A DNA stretch of 64,000 bases from positions 1 through 64,000 of the forward strand of contig VXCM01005905.1 of NCBI GenBank assembly GCA_014773175.1. The letters run 5' to 3'. Numbering within the stretch: the first letter of the stretch is position 1; every line of letters starts with the position of its first letter. This DNA comes from Lucifuga dentata. Lineage: Eukaryota > Chordata > Actinopteri > Ophidiiformes > Bythitidae. Below are positions 1-11,081 of this stretch, piece after piece. Position numbers and translations under genes: made by a program. A model generated the notes under the pieces. That model ran no database searches and was not told the origin of the DNA. It was given only the letters and a program-made list of their open reading frames with translations.

Positions 1-66
1 GGAGGCAGATGATTCGCTGTGGTGAGCCCTGAAGGGAAAGCCGAAAGGAAAAGAAGAAGAAGAAGA
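1..66 (+). repeat. 3' end fragment of a dispersed retroposon, (AAG)n tail
   Basis: This stretch ends in an (AAG)n tail. It is nearly identical to 29008-29072, where the same 3' end sits inside a target-site duplication. Two copies with the same 3' end and purine tail indicate a LINE or SINE family in this genome. The 5' side is cut by the window edge, so its length here is unknown. The family name is not assigned. Confidence 0.6.
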
Positions 67-738
67 TTCTGTATTAATATAAAGTAATACTACAATTTGG
101 ATTTCATACTGATTTCATACAATACACTACAATGTTTAGATTGACATCTTACTACCTGGCTGACTGAGAGGAACCTTCTCAGACATCAAATTTGAATGAT
201 TCAGATTCAAAGCATCTACCCTGCTCATGTACTCAGGAATCAACTCTTGGCCTCAAACTTGTATCCTGTTGTTGAAAGATGTTCTTTTTTTCTCACGATG
301 CCAGAAAGTGAGGTATGGAGTGGGCGCTGCTAAGGGCTTTAATGCATTAAATCCACACATCAACACATCATCCTAATTTCTAAAGCAGAACTGAAGAGCC
401 AAAAGGAACCAGCGTGCATCTGCACCCGATTGCAACTGATCACAGGGAAGCCCCCCAATACACCACCACCCCCAAGTGACAGAAGCTTTCTTTGACTTAC
501 TGTCATTCTAAACTCAAATCTTTCATGTTGAGCATCTAAACTTCCCAGAAATCATCTCTGGGAAGCCACACACTTTTTCCTGTCCACAGGAATGATGAAT
601 CTTTGCACTTTGCTTGCCCAAACTCTAGTCCTATAAACACAATCTTCAGTGCTGCCTCATATAGAAAAAAGATTCGTAGAGGAACTCATCTTCCACGCAT
701 CCATCTATCTATTTGCCGTCTATAAGGACTGCTGGGTA

Positions 739-745
739 GAGAGAC

Positions 746-795
<50 letters not shown>
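739..795. repeat. (GA)n microsatellite
   Basis: Imperfect GA run seen directly, interrupted by single C and A substitutions. Confidence 0.9.
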
Positions 796-799
<4 letters not shown>

Positions 800-941
800 G
801 GGGACATTAAGGCCTAAAGTGCCTGTCCCCTCTTTCCTCCACTCGCCATCCTTCCTCTCTGAGATTAAATCCATAAAGCAAACAGGTCCTCTCTCTGTCC
901 ACACAGAGATGGACAATGTTGTGTGTGTCCACGTATGTGTG

Positions 942-943
<2 letters not shown>

Positions 944-979
<36 letters not shown>
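944..979. repeat. (GT)n microsatellite
   Basis: GT dinucleotide run, followed by a second GT run at 1111-1144. Confidence 0.9.
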
Positions 980-981
<2 letters not shown>

Positions 982-1105
982 AAGCAACAGAGGAGCTGTT
1001 TGTTACTCAGGATGAGAAAGAATCACTAAAGAGGTAACCTAGCAACAGGCTGCTGCTGCTGCTGGTCTTGGCTAGTCCTATTTACCCATGTAAAGGCATA
1101 ACAGG

Positions 1106-1148
<43 letters not shown>

Positions 1149-4121
1149 CAGGACTAGGAGAGATGGAGGCAGGGTCATAGTGCATCTCGGAGCTGTAAAT
1201 ATATTATTTTCATTAGTCCACCCTCATTAGGTGTCATCACCAGCGGTTCAGCTAATATGTGTTTAACTGCGAGCCTCACTCCAATCTGCATGAAGACATC
1301 AGCAACCCACCACAAAGGCACGACAAGAAGACCTTTAATTTATACAAAGGAAGCATCAAGAGATTGAGCCTCTAGTTATCAGTTTAATTCTGTTTAATTA
1401 AGAAGTGTAGTGTAGAAGGCAGTGCAAGGAAATTAGGTGGAAGCGAGAGACTGCTTGTGTTAGGCTGAATAATTGAGCTAATTTTGTTGTTAACATGATT
1501 TGGTACCACTTTCTAATACAGCAAGGATTTATATGTTAACCATGTAACTAACGGTTAATAAATCATTAATTAATTATTAATGCTTTAATAAACCATTCAT
1601 AAGAACAACTGTAGGGTTGCTAGGTTGTGAAAAATCCTTTGGCTGGTGTTGTTGGTCAGTTAAGTACAGTGACTAATAACTTACTACACATACACACACA
1701 GTGGTTCTCAAGCTGTGGCATGAGTCCCACTGACAGTACTTTAAATGCCCCCTGTTGGTGTGCCGGATTACTCTGGAAATTTCTAGAGAAATTTCTGGAA
1801 ATTCTTATTTTATTCACAAAGTGAGTTTTATTCATAAATTGTTTTTGAAAGTTGATGATGTTTTTTAAATAACCCAACTCGTCCCACATGTACACTATTA
1901 AGTCCTGTTCTATGGGTGTAAAAAAAAAAAAAAAANAAAAAAAAAAAAAATAATTCAGCCCTTCATCTTGGTGCTGAAGAAGATAGTTCTAGCAGGTGTT
2001 CATTCTTTTTTTTTCTTTTTACATGTTTGGTTTGTTGTTTTACTGCCAAAGAGTCATAAACGTTGGAAAACTTCAACTTTTCTGTGGATGGAGTTTACTT
2101 TTTCTTTCTGAAAATACTCATCTCTTTTGTCAATACAATGTTCCACTGTAACATGAGCGTAGTATAAATGCTGTAGTATCCAAAAAAAGATAACAAGCTC
2201 ATATCTTAAATCTAGATGTTGACACAGTCTTATCCTGCAGTGAGGAAGTGAATATCTGCTGTGGATCATTGACCTTTCAGACAGGCTAATGGGCAGATTT
2301 AAATCCAGGGGGAGAGTGATTAGAACGAAGGATCACCTGTCATTTTTAGTTTTGCCTCTTTCATTTAAACGCTGCCGCCTCCCTCTGATATCCAGCTTTT
2401 CCTCTTGCCTCCCCCTTCACACTCTTCCTCAAGTGATGGCTCTCCATCTCCCTGTGTCCAGGTCTCATTATACCATTGCATGCATTTTTTAAAATCTTGC
2501 TCTTTCACGTCAACTTTTACTTTCATTCTCCTTTCAGTTCAGTGTGCTTGTGGTTTCTCTTTTCCCTTCACAGCCAGTTCCTTTCTATCTCTTCCTCTTC
2601 CTTACACATTTAATCCTCTCTTATCCTTTTTTTTTTTTTTTTTTTTTTTTAATCCTAGACATTTCGAATGACAGATTATCTGCTTAGAGCATTTCCATGT
2701 TGTTTTTTCTTCCACAAAATGACAACTACATCTTCATTGGGTACTGGAAATAGCTTATGTTATTTGGCAGGGCTGTTACAGGAAGTGATGGGGGTGTTCT
2801 TTTTCTGGCCACACAGAATGACCGACTGATTCTGGGTCAATGTGAATAGGATAGCTGGTTGATGCTGGTGGTGTCTGAATGGCTATTCCACCAGGAGTTC
2901 TCATAACTGGGACAGAACAGCACAGGAGAGTCCTCGTGGCCCTTGTGATACTGTATATGCGTGCATGTTTATGTGGCCTCATCTTTTTACAAAATTCAAA
3001 AAGTTTAACCATCTTTATCGCTGTGGCAAATAGCAGTTTATTTCTTTGTGGTGACAGCAGATGGATCTGAGTATGTGCTCTATGTCCTTTTATGTATTTT
3101 ACATTTACGTAATAACTGATGACTCATTCAAATTCTGGACCTTTAACTTGTTTGCTGAATGTTAAATCAAGTACACCTCCACAATTTGGCAAGGTGTGAT
3201 AAGCTGGAACCAGACAGACTGCAGAGGAAAATGACTAGCTGCATAGAAAGTGAAAAGGGTGGCTCAAGGTGACATCAACACTTCTGAATGAATCGAGGGC
3301 ACCAGCCAGGCACTGTGTCCCTGAAAAAAGCAGAGGAGGAAGAAGGTTTATTTGAAGGTGTAAGTGGTTTAGGACCACTCTCTTTCCACTGTGGATCTTC
3401 AATAAACTGGAGAATCAGGGGATGCACAGCTACTTGGAAACTCTGAAACATCTCTCTTAATGAACCTCTGTCTTGCGTCTTTGCGCACATACAATATACA
3501 CAGGAACACATGCATGCACTCAAAAGCATCATTTGTTCTCTTTATTTCCCAGCCGAGTACCATGATGAGAACCATAAAGGGTTTGTTTAATTTTTATAGC
3601 ACTCAAGCTGTCATGCATCATTTGTTTGAGGCTAATTTCAAAAGTCATTTAGGTCCACTGCTTTGCTGCTTTTGTTATGCAACCCCTTTCACAAAAGCAG
3701 TATAATTGCACCTATATGAGAAAGTGTTTGTGTGCACATCTCTTGACAACTAACTCCCCCTCTGTTTGGAAAAATGCAAATGTGTGTTATTAAGTCCAAT
3801 CACTGCTGCTTGCTTGGGTATACTGTTCATCAAGGATGTAATCTGTTACTGTGCGCTTTTGAATCACTCGGGGCTTTTCTCAGAGTGCTCTGTGCAACAC
3901 TCGACCTACAAGACACATTATGCTGAGAAGCAAGTTTAAAAAAGCTGGTGTGTGTTGTTTATTATCCAGTAAGCTTCTACACTCAGTGGCTACTGGGTTT
4001 ACATGCAATGCCAAACTGGAGAAACCCTTCCTGAACAGCAGAGGGTAACTAGGGCTGAGCGACGTTTTTATGAAAAATTAAATGACGATTTAATGTTTAA
4101 ATGATGAAACATTAAATGACG

Positions 4122-4161
4122 AAAATCAATCCGTCATACAGCGGTATGACGGATTGATTTT
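4122..4161. repeat. Perfect 18-bp inverted repeat (hairpin)
   Basis: Left arm AAAATCAATCCGTCATAC (4122-4139), 4-base loop (4140-4143) and an exact reverse-complement right arm (4144-4161). It follows AT-rich direct and inverted motifs (4070-4120) after a start resembling the GGGCTGAGCGA-type ends of fish non-autonomous DNA elements. It is probably part of a fold-back or MITE-like repeat; no function is implied. Confidence 0.6.
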
Positions 4162-6369
4162 ATAGGACACTGTGATGTGAAAAAGTGTAGCACTGGCTAG
4201 CAAGTTGTGACTGCCCTTTGCTGAAAATTTAGAGAACTTTGCATGAATGTGCATCAATGCATATCCTGAGAAACTCTTTCGTCAAACATGAAAACTCATT
4301 TGAAAGCCTCTAGATTGCAGAAATTCTTTAGTACGTGTACTATAGTCATGCAACTGCAAATCTAAATGTCAAGTAAATCTTGAGACCTTCAGTTTTATCA
4401 ACTTATTTTAGTTCAGCTATATTTTTTAGCCAATTAGGGATGATTATATCATACCAGTATGTCAGATTCATTAGGCAAACTCATGAATGATGTTGATATT
4501 ACTCAGTCTAAACTGCAGCACCTCCTGTCTGCTGCTGATCATGGAATTAATCTAAAAGAAGCTAGTGACTCATGTATCAGAGAAGACACCTGGCTGCCTA
4601 CATCCTACACTCCTACACTGCACTACAGAACCCAGCTGGTCACAAAAAAAATAGTTGGTCACAAATATTTTGGAGCCATCGTAACTTTAGCAGTTCTGAC
4701 GGCCTCACTCATCAATCCTGCCCATTATGAAACAGGTTGAATGCTACAGGATCAGCTGAGACTGATGTCACTGATGTTACTATATTGCTGAGGCCTACAG
4801 CTGTCAGGTTGTGGGGCTTATAAGCGGATCATTCATCATATTAGAGATATGAGTTGGTCTGCTACAATCGACCTTTCACACATCCTGCAGGTGATTCCTG
4901 GAGATGGAATTCTCAACCTGCTGGTCTAGAGATTTTTATTTCCATTTAAAGCAAGAAGGTGCTCTGTAAACTTAATCTGGAAGCAGAGATATTCAAAGCC
5001 CCTGTCACATTTATGCAGTACGACAGGCTGCCCTATATCTGTCTGTCTGTCCCTCGCTCTCTTTCTTGTGTTTTTTTTTTCTTTTCTCTGTAAGCCTTCT
5101 GACAAGATGTTCCTTAGTATGATGCATAAAATTTGGAATTCCTCTCCATCTTCCTTTCAGTTCAGGCACCCCTGCAGTTATCCAACGTCTTCATCCTTCT
5201 GCCTTCTCCCCTGCCTTCATCCCCTTCATCCCTCCTGAGTCTCCCAGGTGTACTTTAACTCATAAGCTGGAGCAGGAAGCCACACTTCATTAAGGCCTGT
5301 ACAGATCCTGAGGTGCTAGAGCAGCAGGCAAAGTCAATGATAGAGTCAGAGAGAGAGAGAGATCTCTCTGTTAGGCTGCAAGGCACGCACACACATTAAG
5401 TGGCCAGCTAGACAGTTTACCTCAGGACTGACTCTGCTCAAAGAGAGATTCCACTAAAACTACAAGACTTTTTGGAATAGAGAGAATTCCAGGTTATTAA
5501 AGGTAAGACAAAAAGGGAAAAGCAGGTTATTAAAGGTAAGACAGATTTCCTTGGATGCACTTCATGAAATGCAATGTTATGCCAGGAATTAAAGAAATGT
5601 CCAAAATGGTCTTTTGATTTGATTTATGGAACATACCCAAAGAGCATCTGTTTACGCATGCAAGGACGCTGCACCAAACAGCATCTCCCACTTTAGCGTA
5701 CATGTTTTATTGCTTGCAATTAAGTGAGTCTCTGGCCATTAACTGGTGCATGTTCAGGTGCAATCCAACATTGTTCAAAGCAAGGATCTATTAGTGACAG
5801 CAGAAAATACTGCTTGGATTTAATTTGTTCCTTAAAACAGCTCTCTAGACACTCCTGTGTCTGGTTTCATCAAAGCAAACTTCAGATCCTCCGTGATGTT
5901 GTGAATCACAATGAACAAGAGATGGAGAAATTAAATGTAATTTTATTGTTTCACATTATAGTATAGTCAAGAGTCAGATAATTCTGTGGCACATTACGTG
6001 CCACTCTTCCTTTTCTAGCCTGAGAGTGATCACATAATGATGCTCAGACATAATCAGTGATAAAACTGTATTACGTTAAATGATTTGTGCTTTTCTCAGC
6101 ACACTACTTACACACCTGAGGCTCTGACGCCAAACCAAGAGCGACACACACCATCAAGAACTTATCTTTGGATTTATTAGACCTTATATTTCATATACGA
6201 GCACTGACTGCATGCCAGTTTATGAGCCCTGGAAGTTCCGACTGACTGCCAACATTCTGGCAATCACTTCTCTGCCCAATTTGTGCAATTTTAAATTTGT
6301 GGCGTACAATTTAAGAAATTGCTCCATACTGCTAATGCTGTCCTCCATTTTGTTGTTGCTTCTTCCTAA

Positions 6370-6481
6370 TTCAACTTAAGCGATTTTGTCATTGGCTGTC
6401 AATTTTGACAGTCAATGACAAAATCCAAGTTAAAGTTGAATTGACAGTTGAATTGACTGACAGCCAAGTTAAAGTTGAATT
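6370..6481. repeat. Nested palindromic repeat
   Basis: A central hairpin (about 6384-6424) pairs TTTTGTCATTGGCTGTCAA with its near-exact reverse complement. A looser outer pairing involves TTCAACTT on the left and AAGTTGAA on the right. The right side also carries an 18-base direct repeat (6425-6442 and 6464-6481). It looks like a small fold-back element. Confidence 0.55.
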
Positions 6482-7339
6482 TTGTCGAACTCAGAGTGCA
6501 GCAGTAAAGTGGAGAATCCGAGTGGCATTCAACGCTCAAGTTAGTACCGCTGCAAGGTCGAGCTCCATCATTAAGAAATGGTGAGAAAGAATTCCCAGGA
6601 AACAAGAAAAATATCAACTAATCTATGGGGTAAAAAAGATTTTATTTTATTTTATTTCGCGTTTCACATTGAGGCCATCAGCCCACACAGAAGAAATTCA
6701 TGTTTTTTCATGTTAGCTGGGCACTCAGGCAGCGATACTGTTAGCTTCATCTGCTTCAGTGTTTCTGAGTTCTTAATTGGCGGTCTGTTCAGAGACTTCC
6801 ACTGTGGAGATAACGACGGTTCAGGGAACTGTTAAAGCCAAACACACTTCCATATCGCTGCATGTGTGTGTGTCATATACTGTACATGTGCCAACATATA
6901 CACTAGCATGCTTTTAATGTATGAGTGCGAGTGTTTGAAGTGGCAAAAAAAAGGTGCCAGTACTCCTCTTATCCATGTCCTAGACACCATTGGCTGGTCA
7001 CTGGGTTGGGCCCAGGGGGTGGGGGGGTGAGAGTGAGTGGGTGTATGTGTGTGTGTTTGGGGGGGTTTCAAAGCTGTACTGAGTTGATACTGATTTTTGT
7101 TTCATTTAATGTGTGGCCCTTTGACCGTGGGAATGAAATTTTATATTTTATTGGCCCTTGTCCTCATCAAAGTTGCCCAAATTGCCCAAAGCTGATATAT
7201 ACTATAAACACCCAGTCCTTGATTTAATTCATCCGCTGCAACCTTTGCTATTGTTTTCCTCTGCAGTAGAGTACGGAAGATTTAAGAGAGGTTCAGGTAC
7301 TCCTGAAAATGTCCCAGTACTCTGAAATGAAAATCACAG

Positions 7340-7392
7340 CAGTCCCGGTACTGCGTACTGGTGAATACGGGCCCACTTCAAGCACTGAGTGT
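7340..7392 (+). repeat. Dispersed repeat, copy 1 (pair with 41526-41575)
   Basis: About 50 bases with a GTCCCGGTACTG start and a CACTTCAAGCACTGA end match a diverged segment at 41526-41575 in the same orientation. Two diverged copies in one window indicate an old interspersed repeat. Confidence 0.5.
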
Positions 7393-7399
7393 GAGAGGA

Positions 7400-7433
7400 G
7401 AGCAGGACACACACACGCACACACACGCACACA

Positions 7434-7463
<30 letters not shown>
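7400..7463. repeat. (CA)n microsatellite
   Basis: CA run with CACACG variants, seen directly. Confidence 0.9.
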
Positions 7464-7464
<1 letters not shown>

Positions 7465-8163
7465 GTGGCTGGCCAATGACTGACAATACTGCTCACACCT
7501 CTGACTCTGATTCTGCTTGCTGATATCATCCAGCTACATATCGACTCGACATGGGTGAAGAGTGTCTTACATGAACCCTTTAGCTTATGACTTCCCACCA
7601 AGGCAAAGCTTCAATATAAAATATTCCCGAACCTTTAGTAGGGGAATATTATAATAAAAAAGCTTGATGATGAATGAAGCTAATTTGCTGATATGAGTGC
7701 CTGATTTCATTAAAATTGAAAATTGTGGTGGGAAGGGATAATACAAGTTCCCTACTGCTGAAACCCACAGACAGTTTTTTTTTTAAGTGCTTAATTTTAA
7801 TCAAGACACAAGAAAGCAGCTATGAAAGATGAATATATTGCCATCACATCCTGCCTTTGGGTCTAACTTTCTGCTGGCGGTTTGAATCCACTTTGCACCA
7901 ACAAAAGTATCTGTCTTTTTAAAATCTAACAAAAGAAACAATCTTCACCCCGAATTTACACCCAATATATTGTTGTGTTCCAGACCAGGTGATCAACTGA
8001 AACAAACAATACTTAAGTCAGAACACACTAAACAAAACCATCTCAAGATATATTTGTCACACTAGTATCAACTATAAATGTAACTAACTAAAACAAACAA
8101 ATCATCAAGCAGCCAAGTTTCATTCACCAACAGTAAGATCAAGCAGGTACATAAGCTCCGTAC

Positions 8164-8468
8164 CTCCAGGTAAGCTGATGGGGCCGCAGCCTTTGCCCTG
8201 TGGGTCCTCCTTCACTATGTAGATGGTCTTCTTGCAGAGCCTCCAGAGGCCAAAGTGCGCTGCTTCACAGGTGGCATTGAACTTCTCCACCCGAGGGCTG
8301 AGCACGGCCCAGTGGTCAGTCACCACCGCCGCCAGCATCGAANAACTTCTCCACCCGAGGGCTGAGCACGGCCCAGTGGTCAGTCACCACCGCCGCCAGC
8401 ATCGAAGACATGCCCACCAAAATCACCAGAGACGTGATCTTGACCTTGGTTGCCTGCTCCTCAAACAT
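8164..8468 (-). CDS. cacng1: Calcium channel gamma-1 subunit, first coding exon (partial gene)
   Basis: The exon encodes the N-terminus of the skeletal-muscle voltage-gated calcium channel gamma-1 subunit, a four-pass claudin-like membrane protein of the dihydropyridine receptor complex. Translation from 8468 starts MFEEQATKVKITSLVIL, continues through the gamma-1 hallmarks AAVVTDHWAVLSP and TCEAAHFGLWRLC (the GLWxxC claudin-family motif) and ends at CGPISLPG. There is an NAT glycosylation sequon in loop 1. The donor GT is at 8163-8162, phase 1. A 63-base duplication around an N at 8343 shifts the frame; without those 64 bases the exon is 241 nt (80 codons plus 1 nt), the expected size. Exons 2-4 were not found at lower coordinates and probably lie outside the window. 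It follows cacng4 in the same orientation, as in human. Confidence 0.87.
8280..8406. repeat. Exact 63-base duplication around a single N (assembly junction)
   Basis: 8280-8342 and 8344-8406 are identical and separated by one N. Both lie inside the cacng1 exon, where a real duplication would destroy the reading frame. The pattern matches unmerged overlapping contig ends, not biology. Confidence 0.85.
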
Positions 8469-9671
8469 GTTGCTGCTCAGTGTGTGTGTGTGTGCTTGTG
8501 CAAAGTTGCGGGTGGGGGAGAAACGTGTGCACACACGTGTGCCCGTGTGCGTGACAAAAGTATGTGAAATCTTAGTGTATGTGTGGTGTATATAGGTGAG
8601 AGTGTGTGATCGTAAACTGAGTGTGTGTATGACAGCTAAATTTGTGTTGTGTGCCTTTGCTTTCTTTGTTTTTGGGTCCTGGATGTCGGATGCTGACTCC
8701 TGTGGTTTCCCGTCTTCTTTCCAGCTTCAGCGCAGCTCTGATGTCCTCTGCTCTCTCCTGTTCTCCCATCCACGGCTCTTTTTCTCTGCTTTGTGCCTGT
8801 TGGTTGGTACAAAAAAAAAGGGCCAGATAACAGTGCCCTAGTTTCTACCGCTCTCCTCTCTTCCTCTCCCTCCCTAGTTGCCTTTCATAAGCTGAGGCCA
8901 TTCAACTAGGAGATGAAGACATATTAGGAAGTGTTTACAACTATTACACATACATTAACCATCATTATGTATATTATTACACGTACACTGATGTTGACAA
9001 GATTCGGAAGTTTAGATAAACATACAATCTAAGGAAGACTCCCACTGGGTTTTGACAAGGCTGTTAAATATTTCAACACCATGCCAAATATTGATGTATC
9101 ACATAGGATAAAGCTATCATTTAACTGGAACATTCTCTGTCACGTCTCCCTCGTATTTTTATTCAGTCCAATCAGTTTCCAGCTCAATTGTCTCAGGCAC
9201 CCTGGGACTCCTGGGGGAGATTTCCTTTATTAGTTGTCGTCTGCAGGAGCTGATCTACTTATTCAGCCAATCAGCAGTCAAGATTTGAGACAAGGGTCCC
9301 ACCTGATGGTGGGACCTGAACCAGATTTGGAAAAAGGGAAAAGACTTTGAACACAGGATCTTTTGAGGTTTGGCCACCAGATCAAATATGCTTTAATTAG
9401 GCAATATGGTGGAGAGTTTTAAAGATCATTATATTTTCCTATGTTTATAGTTTAACAAATTGTATTTCTAAATGCTCAATGTATTTTTAGTTATTCATTT
9501 ACATATTGCACTTTGAAGCATAAAAATCATTATATGTTAGAAACCTTACAACCAGCTGTGACATAAATATCTTACATCTGCATTTCTAAATCAAACTCTC
9601 ATGACTTCAAATTTGATCTTGAATGACGTATTGAGATAATAGTTGGCTAGTAAAATGCACATAAATGAAAA

Positions 9672-9702
<31 letters not shown>

Positions 9703-9886
9703 GGAAAATCCTAACAGGTTCAATCAACCTTATACTCATGAAATACTTGAGTAAATGGACATGCTTTTAATAAACTCTGTGCCCCACTTTAAACAGGACT
9801 CTGGCCCATTTTCAGCCATTTATAAAGCAAGAGCAAGGTTTAAAGGGAAACTCAAGACAGTGCAAGGGACAGGACTGGAACTACCA

Positions 9887-10645
9887 TGTATACTCAAGTA
9901 TAAGCCGAGTTTTTATTACCAAATTTCATAAAGCAAATCGGAGGGTTGGCTTATACATGAGAAATTCAAATTTGATCCCAGAGAATGAAATTTCCAGAGG
10001 TGGAAATGCTACCCATTACCACTACCCATGGAAAATAGTTTAAATCATACCTTAGAATGAGATATNGGAAATGCTACCCATTACCACTACCCATGGAAAA
10101 TAGTTTAAATCATACCTTAGAATGAGATATTTATTGTGTAATGGTGTCTTGTAAGCCCATGTGGGCTGGGCACGTGTGTGCATGACACCGAAATAAAAAC
10201 CTCATTCATTCATTCATTCTTATCCCACACATTTTGTGGCGGCCATTTGTGGTGGTCAGTAAGCGCTGTTGTGATTGGCCAAAAACAAAAGAATGGGCCA
10301 ATCAGAGACAACCTTATAAAAGTGCTGTTTCATATACTGGTGGTGAACTGTTTGGTTCAGACAAGGAAGAGGAGACCTAATGTCAGCTAATGTCAGTTAC
10401 GGTAATCAGCTGCTGAAATAAATATCAATAATTATCATGTTTATCGGTGGATTATTTTCAGAAAATCAGAGGAATATTATGACAATACCCAGAAAAACAG
10501 ATAATCTGCTAAACAAATAAATTGATGGAACAACATCAGATGTCAGCTTATATACGATTTTCTTTAAAAATCTCAATTTGCAGGTCAAAATCAGGGGGGG
10601 TGGCTTATGCACGAGATCAGCTTATACTCGAGTTTATACGTAGTT
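9887..10645. mobile_element. Probable non-autonomous DNA element with inverted ends
   Basis: The left end has TATACTCAAGTATAAGCCGA. The right end, reverse-complemented, has AACTCGAGTATAAGCTGA, so the ends are imperfect inverted repeats. Each end also has an internal G-rich GGCTTATRCAYGAG motif. No transposase frame lies between. Inside are inverted CCAAT-type boxes and a TATAAA-like stretch (10268-10330), possibly captured host sequence. A 64-base duplication around the N at 10066 inflates the length. The target-site duplication is not clear and the superfamily is not assigned. Confidence 0.45.
10002..10130. repeat. Exact 64-base duplication around a single N (assembly junction)
   Basis: 10002-10065 equals 10067-10130, with one N between. 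The same signature occurs at 8343, 28850, 54682 and 61245. Confidence 0.85.
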
Positions 10646-10978
10646 GTGTGTATACATTAGTGTGCGTGTGTGTGTGTGCGCGCGCATGTGTGTGTGAGAA
10701 AGAGACTGTGTGTTCAGTATTCATTAAACTGTGTGGGCAAAAACTCTGCTCACAGTCACATTGTGGAGACTCACCTCCAATAAAAAACACAATCAACTGG
10801 TCCCATTAACGCTAACCATTGATTTTAGATGTTGTGATTGGGGTTTAGGCTTAAAATTAGATTCCAGAATGAATTCAGGGGGGTAAAGGTTACGATTAAG
10901 TAGCGACTGTGGTTATTGTTAGGGTAAATCTTCAGGGAGCAATATAAACCAATACAATTTTCCCACAAGTAATATGGT

Positions 10979-10980
<2 letters not shown>

Positions 10981-11029
<49 letters not shown>

Positions 11030-11030
11030 N

Positions 11031-11076
<46 letters not shown>
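10981..11076. repeat. (GA)n then (GT)n compound microsatellite with an N
   Basis: A GA run reaches the N at 11030, then a GT run follows. Repeat lengths are unreliable because of the N. Confidence 0.85.

Positions 11077-11081
<5 letters not shown>

Larger units (their letters stand above)
67..8163. other. Intergenic or cacng1 intronic DNA, no gene recognised
   Basis: No exon with recognisable homology was found on either strand. Open frames here are short, and none resembles the remaining cacng1 exons, which should lie downstream on the minus strand. The region holds (GA)n at 739-795, (GT)n at 944-979 and 1111-1144, a poly-A run with one N near 1936, poly-T at 2629-2651, a perfect hairpin at 4122-4161, a nested palindrome at 6370-6481 and (CA)n at 7400-7463. 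If cacng1 has its usual four exons, much of this could be its first intron. Confidence 0.5.

Noticed and set aside
4459..4740. 93-codon plus-strand frame
   Set aside because: No recognisable domain, no matching neighbour exons, AT-rich context.
8223..8567. 114-codon plus-strand frame
   Set aside because: Antisense shadow of the cacng1 exon, extended by the artefactual duplication.
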